In this document: positions 57,481-64,000 of the stretch, in pieces
Numbering within the stretch: the first letter of the stretch is position 1
Layout: the number at the start of each line of letters is the position of its first letter
NCBI GenBank assembly: GCA_036244855.1
Contig: BQKZ01000115.1
Coordinates: 115,203-179,202 of the forward strand
Origin: Temnopleurus reevesii
Taxonomy: Eukaryota; Echinodermata; Echinoidea; Temnopleuroida; Temnopleuridae
Reading direction: 5' to 3'
Length of the DNA: 64,000 nt
Translations under genes and position numbers: made by a program
Notes under the pieces: generated by a model
Database searches by the model: none
What the model was told of the DNA's origin: nothing
Seen by the model: the letters and a program-made list of their open reading frames with translations, nothing else

Positions 57481-57879
57481 GGTACCGGAATACGCTATGA
57501 GTATCGCGATACCGTTGGTTTCAAGATGAGTTATGATAGAATAGATTTTTATTTGAATTAAATATTCTGGACTACATTCGACCAAAATACTTCATAGAGG
57601 TTATTATTTTGGCATACCTGAGGTACACAACAAGTTGTAAGCATAACCGTAATGTGTGCAAATGTAGATTTCTACCTTTAATGTGAGTTGGGGAATGTGT
57701 TGAATTCCCATCTTGTCTTAAATCGGTAATTAATAATATCTGCAGCAGGTGTATGTAATTAATATGTGTATCGAATTTTATTTTGCATGCGAGGGTGGCA
57801 AAACTAAATTGACAAATTATGAACTCGTCAAATAAATTAACGACTTTCATTGATTAATGTCACGTTTTTACATCTTTAA

Positions 57880-58302
57880 AAGCCGATTCACACCTTTGCG
57901 GCTTAGCCTGTGTCGGGCCAGCGTTTTTGACAATCTAAAACGCTCCTGGGCGTTGTTTCACCAAGTCGTTCTTAAAGTTACGCACGACTTTAACATGTTT
58001 AAGAAAGACTGGAGTACGTTAACGAACGTAATACGCATAAGATTCTCCATTATTCAGCTCAAGAACTTGTACCAGTCGTGCGTAAAGTCGTTCTCGAAGT
58101 CTTTCTTATCTTGGTGAAAAACCTCCCAGGATGCACAAAGACGCACGCCATATGATGGATTAACGTTCGGCATACGCTCCTTGAGCACAAGCTGTACGTC
58201 CGTCTACCGTCTGATCAGCGTATACTGCGTGCTCGATGTGCATTTTTGATTAAAAAAACGCTGGGCCGACGTAGGCTAAAACGCAAAGGTGTGATTCAGC
58301 CA
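57880..58302. mobile_element. MITE family F2, copy g, interrupted by F3
   Basis: AAGCCGATTCACACCTTTGC at the left and AAAGGTGTGATTCAGCC at the right. The left arm is split after CGCTCCTG by an F3 element and resumes CAGGATGCACAAAGACGCAC. Here the F3 is in the arm opposite to that used in copy c. Confidence 0.9.
57949..58126. mobile_element. MITE family F3, copy b, nested in F2
   Basis: GGCGTTGTTTCACCAAG and CTTGGTGAAAAACCTCC, with CTG (57946-57948) and CAG (58127-58129) as flanks. Inner arms carry CTTAAAGTTACGCACGAC and GTCGTGCGTAAAG. Confidence 0.92.
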
Positions 58303-58842
58303 TTCGAAAGCGTAGATTATAATTTTTTTTTTTATGCGATGCTTACTTGCACCATTATCCCACTTAACAGCTTACCCACGTATTTTATTCATTTTTTCAT
58401 ATCATGGTTACTGCCAAATATTTACTCCATTTTGACACAATCCATTAGAATGTTTGAACAGTCATTTAGAATTAGGAGTGTTTTAGCACGTGGGCTCTAT
58501 CATGTCTATAGTGTCAGTGTGCTCTTTATCATTAATATACTCCTTTCAAAAATATTTATTGCGGTTCATCTTATTTCAGTCTCCCCTACCTTCCCCTCCC
58601 ATCAACCCCTTTTGCATGAACTATCTGAGGTTAATAAAATATAATTTATACAGTATATCAAAACAAATCCAGAGTAACTTTATTCGACATTGTACACAAT
58701 TAGACAAAATTGTGAAGTATTGCAAATTAGATCACAGGGAGCATCCGTGTGGGGCCGGGGCAATCTCACATTTCTATCAGAAAAGCGCGATATTGTTCCT
58801 TTTCCTCAGTGTGCAAGATTTTACAAAATAATTTAGAATTGC

Positions 58843-58925
58843 CAGCGGTGGAGTTCGAACCCATGACATTATGAATCACTTCCGTTTAACGTTCTGCCGA
58901 CTGCGCTACTTGCTACTTGTGACCG
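58843..58925 (-). mobile_element. tRNA-like fragment (SINE head)
   Basis: On the minus strand, GTAGCGCAGTCGGCAGAACG (A box) followed by CATGGGTTCGAACTCCACC (B box), with spacing as in a tRNA. The 5' and 3' acceptor parts do not pair well, so I take it as a SINE head and not a working tRNA gene. Confidence 0.55.
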
Positions 58926-59750
58926 ATGGACTACTTCATAAGACATCAAACAAATACTCAATATAAAAGAAAGGTGATGGTGAAAACTTAAAATTATTGT
59001 GTATGATAGTTAGATTTATATGATTATTACCCACTTATTACTATCATCATTTGGGGGAACGTCCGGTGCCCTTTAAATACAATTTCCAATTATCCAACGA
59101 TAGACTCCACCCAACTGAATTCGTCTTTGCTTTGGGGCGAACGTGAGACGTGATCTCGCCGGGAGTGACATCCAGACTATGATCGCAAATATTTGGTCAG
59201 TACCTTTCGGCCCTGTCATTGTGTGGTGGGCGAATTCTCTTGGGGTGAGGTGAAGCGCGTGATGTCTAGTTAGCCTCTTGGGGCGTTTTCTGAAATTGCG
59301 GGTTGGATGTTTTATTGCTCCCAAACGATTTCTCATACCCGACAAATAATGTACCGATAACATGTTATCAATCTACCAGATTGATCTTACAAAAATGCGT
59401 TCACTTCCGATTTCTCGGAAAGGAATACGCTAATTTTTTTCCCCGTTAGAAATCTCCTATATAATGTGATTTCAAACGTTCTAAAAACAGTTAAAACTAT
59501 GTCGGGAAGTAAGGGTCGCGTTTATAACGACAATTGAAATGTAGAGCAACATAGGGTGAAATGAAAATAGGGTGAATTTGATTTTAATAGGTACTCGAGA
59601 ATACTTCGAAAGCCTACTTTAAAAGGAATCTATACCTCAATCATCACGCAATAAATACGTCCCTGAGGTGAATGAGACTATAAGGTAAAGCCTTAAAAAA
59701 TTGAAAAAATGAAAAAACATTCAGTACTACTAAAGTTTGAAACAATTCTT
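58926..59750. other. No gene recognised
   Basis: A 96-codon minus-strand frame (59073-59363) is less AT-rich and rich in Arg and His, but I do not recognise it. It has no homologue in the window. Confidence 0.4.
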
Positions 59751-59751
59751 G

Positions 59752-59908
59752 CCTCATTCCAACATGAATAAACACTGATTGACAGTTCTTTACCGAAATG
59801 CTGTGAAAATAAAATTACAAGTCATGTTTTCTCAGGTATGAGTTTTTTCATATAGCATCTCGGTAAAGCACTGTCAATCAGTGTTAATCCATGTTGGGAT
59901 ATGGCAAG
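59752..59908. mobile_element. Inverted-repeat element F14
   Basis: Arms of about 50 bases: AACACTGATTGACAGT-type on the left (59772 onward) and GCACTGTCAATCAGTGTT on the right, continuing to CCTCATTCCAACATG and CATGTTGGGATATGG. The loop is about 60 bases. There is one copy. Confidence 0.75.
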
Positions 59909-60335
59909 AAGTATTTCGATTATTTATCTACCCAACACAAAAATAATCAAATTTACTCCTAAAGTTGTTGCCAGCTGAAAGGACGTTGGAGAGTAGAAAC
60001 ACTTCAAGCAGAGTGCAATCTGTAATGTCCCACATTTATGTGTTCCAACCTTTAAAAGACGGATAAATTCTGTGCGGGCCAGATAAAGCTTTTTCCCATG
60101 GAGTCTGCGGTTAAACTTTTAAAAGTATATTCCTCACAGGGGCCCTGATATATCTTAAATATGTATGAAATCGACGGTGTAAATCTTTCAAGAGCCAAAT
60201 GAGCTCTTTTGTGATTTTGTATTAACCATACGGATTGTTTCGTTAAAATTCCTGTAGATCTTTTCCGATCAAGTCGTCCTTTGGGAATGGATTCAGATAT
60301 TAATGTGCTGTCAAGGTATACAGGGCAAAAATTGT

Positions 60336-60560
60336 CTGCCAACATGAAGAACTCTCCTTGTCATGCGCAGTCAATATCTTATGTTATTCCTGAAGAAGTT
60401 ATATCAAAAGAAGAAAAGAATTCTGGAAAATTTGTTCATATTTGCGACCATTTTGTGCATGTATGTTGCCAATTCAAGGACGCCATGAGGGATGTGAATT
60501 CAAAATGTGAAAATGCATAACTTTTGGAGGGCTAGTCCGATTTTGCTCAAATGTTACTTT
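60336..60560 (+). repeat. Remnant of F12
   Basis: Blocks GAACTCTCC, CATTTTGTGCATG, TTGCCAATTCAAGGA, CCATGAGGGATGT, AAAATGCATAACTTTTG and CCGATTTTGCTCAAAT match the right half of F12 (34900-35040) in order. The left half is lost. Confidence 0.75.
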
Positions 60561-61236
60561 AATATGACTACGCTTGTTTCGAAATTGCCACTCTATAAAA
60601 GAATGGGTGGGGTTTCAGGGTCATGAGTAATGAATAAATCCCACAGATAAGTTTCATCTTAAATTCAGTGTCTTAAAGATCAATATTAGCTCCATTATGC
60701 CAGTAAAATTATGAACTCATACGAACGTCGAATCCCAGTCACGCACGGTGCAGAAAATGGCTTGGGGAAGGGAACGGGGTTGGCTTAGTTGCTTTTGAAC
60801 TTGTAATATCACATCTGGTCCCAAAACATCTTAATAAATTATGTCAATCCATAATTCTTAACAATTGTATACCCCTTTATTATGAGTCTGTTTTACTTCC
60901 AAACATGTATACATCTGCAGTGGAAAATATTTGTTTTTTCCGAGTTATAACCACATTTATCCTGCAATTTCCAAGATTTCAAATTTAATATACGAGTTTA
61001 TAACAGTGCAAAAAAAACCTTCGTTAATATTGTTCTTTTTATATTTCTAAAAGAAACATTTATGGCCAGGAATTAGGAACTATATGGCGTAGATCTTCAA
61101 AAGTCACTTACTATGAGAGACGTACGCAGAAACTTGAGACGACCAGAATCCCTCATGAAATTAACTTTTAATCTCAGAACGGGTTCATCGAAAACCCAAA
61201 TCACACTTCATTCACGCGATAACGATGGATTGCTTT

Positions 61237-61347
61237 AGGGACTGTTACATAAAAGAGATACGACCAATGTTGCGATCAATCGCAGATCGTTCGTACATGA
61301 TTTGTCATATACTTACGATCAACGGGAAATCTTTATGTAACAGGGCC
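61237..61347. mobile_element. MITE family F7, copy b
   Basis: Arms CTGTTACATAAAAGA and ATCTTTATGTAACAG, with GCGATCAATCGCAGATCG in the middle. Reference for the nested copy at 20498-20581. Confidence 0.8.
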
Positions 61348-61769
61348 ATGATTGTGATCGATTAGGTTCTAGACGTATCTTAGACTGGGGCGCATTGCAC
61401 GATTACCACCATAGATACAGCACCGTGAACATTGAACGGAATTAAGTGTGTTCGATTTATATTCGCTTTATTGAAATTTCTGTGAACAAAAACATTACGA
61501 CGATTTTTTGCAAAGTTCTTTGTTCGCTGCATATGATATTTATTTCCTCTTCAACGAGTTTAAAGACCGGGGGAGATTTTTGGTATATTTACAAGAAAAT
61601 CTTAATGTAACTTATTGGAATAGGCGTTGATAAAGCGTCGTGTGTAATGTATTTTAACGCTATACTAATTATAACCTTTAACGCTGTCTCAACATATCAA
61701 TTATTATCAGCTGCAGTATTTAGAAAGGGTTTTTGTTCCCCCCCCCCTCATAATCACACATATGCATAT

Positions 61770-61779
61770 ACACACACTT

Positions 61780-61819
<40 letters not shown>

Positions 61820-61966
61820 TTCTTCTTTAATTCTTTTTCTCCATCCCTTTCTCTTCAACGCTGTTTACGTGCCCTTGTCTATCAATCTGTCTTTGTTAAT
61901 GTATGTGTGTGTTTGTCTGAGAGCGTGTTGTGTAAAATAATGTGTAGGTGTGTGCTTTTCTATCGA

Positions 61967-62000
<34 letters not shown>

Positions 62001-63233
62001 TACCATTCTCTTTCCTTATCTACTGATTCATCCAGTGAATTCACATCTTCTGCTGACAGCAGCACTTCTTTCTCTCGCTCTCCCGGCCTCTCCTGTGCAT
62101 TTTCCTTTCGTACACACTAACTCTTGCAGTCATCTCTCTCTCCCTCTCGCCCATCTCTCTCTCTCTTCTCTCCATTTCCTTCCTCATCGTCTAACTCATA
62201 GTCATACAGTGGTTTAACATATTCTACTGATAGCAGCCCCTCTTTCCCTCGCTATCCCTCTTTTCTACATTTTCGTTATATACTTACACACTAACTCTTG
62301 CAGTCATCTCTCTCTCTCCCTCTCTCTCTCTCTTTCTATCCCTCTCTTTCGCTCTTGCTCTTTTTCTTTATGTGCTTGTGTGTGAGCGTATGTTTGTATG
62401 CGTAAGTGTGTGCTGCGTTTCTTTCCACCCAACCCTCTCTATCTTCCTCTCCCTCCCTCCCCCATTCTGGCTGTCTGTCTCTCTCTCCCTCTCTCTCTCT
62501 CTGCCTAGCACTTGTTGTCTTTCTACTTGTTTAGTGCCTCACCATCTGCCTCCCGTTGCCCCTTTAAAGATCTAGTTCAACTGGAAGGGGGAAGTAAAGG
62601 ATCAGGATTGCCCCCAAGAGCCACACTTGATTTCGAGCTCACATTCCACGCAATAAAAAATGAGGACATGTTCAAAGTGGAAAGAATGAATGAAAATATG
62701 GCTCGGATAAGCACACGCATAACTTCACAACGACCCAGGGGATTTTACTCGATTCGAATCCTTTGATATAAAACGCTGAACTGATTTTTATCATGTCTTT
62801 AGGGAGATACATGAGGATATGATCGTGATCTCTGCTTGGTGATATCCCGTCCTCGGCTCTTTTATTCCTTCTCCGATTATCCATCTTCCTTCCATGTTTT
62901 ATTCTATCCCATCTCTCCTGTATTATTTTCTGTCTTTTGATCCCTATTTCACTTCCCCAACTTTTCCTCTTTTCCTTTCGCTCTCTTGTTAAGCACTCCC
63001 ATCCTCCAATTGATATTTCCACATATCCTCTTTATTTTTCTCTCATTAACTCTCTCGATAAGGTTACTAGTGTATTATTTTTGGGTATGTCTCTTCACAT
63101 TTATATCTGTTCATCCACCTCAGTTTTGTTTTTTGGGGGTTTTTTTTTGGGGGGGGGTATTTAGAGTGATTTCATATCTTACAATGATAGCATGATTATC
63201 CTTCCCGATAAAACTAATGTTGTAAAATTTAAA

Positions 63234-63314
<81 letters not shown>

Positions 63315-63538
63315 CTTTCTCCTTCTTTTTCCACTCACTCAGCCCGTGATCTATTTCTCTTTGTATGACTCTCCCTCAACGTTCTCATTCCTTCCCAAAT
63401 AACTCATTCAGTGACTTCACATCTTCTACTATTTTTTCTTTCTTTCCCTCTCTCTCTCTCTCCATCTGCCTGCTCCTCTCTCCCTCCACTATTTCTTAAA
63501 CCCATTAATTTTTGCAGCAATTTATTTCTTACTGATTT

Positions 63539-63591
<53 letters not shown>

Positions 63592-63962
63592 ATTCTCGGT
63601 GATTACCCACTAACTCATGCAGTGATTTCACATCTTCTGCTGATAACAGTACTTATTCTTATCTTATACTTATCTTATCTATTGATCAATATTTTAGTAG
63701 GATGCCCTCACAACAAGATGTTGGTATCACGAGGGGTTCTGCATAATTATTTCTCTCTGTATCTATCTCTCTTTTATCTCTCTATCTTCCTCTCTCTCTC
63801 TCTCTCCCTCCCTCTCTCTCTTCTCTACATTTCCTTACGTAACCACTTACACTGTATTGCAGTGATTTATCTTCCTCTTACTCTTGTGCTCTCTCTCTCC
63901 ATTCTCCTTGTTGACCCACTAACTCATGCAGTGGTTTCACGTCTTTTGCTGATAACAGTGCT
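61770..63962 (+). repeat. CT-rich minisatellite region with a recurring 45-50 base block
   Basis: CT microsatellites alternate with a block of the form CACTAACTCATGCAGTG, ATTTCACATCTTCTGCTGA, then TAACAGTACTT. Recognisable copies lie near 62030, 62205, 63400, 63607 and 63915, some partial. Shorter GT and AT tracts also occur, including CT then AT at 63236-63310. All long frames here are Ser/Leu/Phe low complexity. The region 62570-63230 inside is unique sequence with no gene recognised. Confidence 0.85.
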
Positions 63963-63963
63963 C

Positions 63964-64000
<37 letters not shown>
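63963..64000. repeat. Poly-C run reaching the end of the window
   Basis: A C homopolymer of about 38 bases that may continue beyond the window. Such runs are hard to sequence and may be a contig end. Confidence 0.9.

Noticed and set aside
59073..59363. 96-codon Arg/His-rich minus-strand frame as a gene
   Set aside because: No recognised motif, no splice context and no second copy. A chance frame in a less AT-rich patch is sufficient.

Overview
The window looks like non-coding, repeat-dominated animal DNA, most likely from a marine deuterostome. An echinoderm, perhaps a sea urchin, is my best guess. The reasons are AT-rich sequence, the 3' part of an L2/CR1-like LINE protein, tRNA-derived SINEs ending in short ATT repeats, very many palindromic MITEs, and long CT, GT and AT microsatellites. 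The species call is inference. No operon, intact long ORF, rRNA, functional tRNA or CRISPR array is visible. Apart from the LINE fragment, the long open frames are chance frames, low-complexity translation or repeat sequence. The best protein-coding candidate is a pair of phase-compatible exons at 33251-33379 and 33859-33923 (+), encoding a cysteine-bearing, possibly sushi-like, extracellular fragment. A promoter-like cluster lies at 20104-20215.

The main content is mobile DNA. I number the inverted-repeat families F1-F17 for this window only. F1 (about 130 bp, TIR AGCCCCGGTCACATAGG, target TWA) has six copies. F2 (about 240 bp, TIR AGGCCGACTCACACC, target TTA) has seven. F3 (about 170 bp, TIR GGCGGTGTTTCACC, target CAG/CTG) has four. 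F5 and F8 also use CAG targets, while F12 and F15 use TTAA-like targets. Several are nested: F3 in F2 (twice), F3 in F1, F7 in F10, F1 in a SINE, F17 in a dispersed repeat, and a four-element stack at 34534-35562. Several insertions can be checked against an empty copy of the same target inside this window.

Region by region: 0-5 kb holds a LINE tail, small foldbacks and a 361-base assembly gap. 5-15 kb holds F1, F2, F3 and F15 copies and a 210-bp tandem duplication. 15-19 kb holds a LINE-like tail between long direct repeats and a three-unit array of about 475 bp. 19-23 kb holds F10 copies, one carrying F7, plus F4 and the promoter-like cluster. 23.2-25.1 kb is a six-unit array of about 305 bp with a nearly invariant core between inverted CACGTGAC sites. 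27-36 kb holds an inverted SINE pair, F8, F15, the candidate exons and the nested stack. 36-42 kb holds F11, F16, F2, F6, F3 and F17. 44-51.7 kb is a decayed 185-bp array followed by segmental copies, with single-N joins at 47908 and 51256; one copy carries a 1.1-kb TIR element. 54-55 kb and 61.7-64 kb are CT-rich tandem sequence. The window ends in a run of C.

I found no pathway or gene cluster. The most interesting points are the invariant core of the 305-bp array, the nested MITE stack with readable target sites, the CAG/CTG target preference shared by several MITE families, and the candidate exons.
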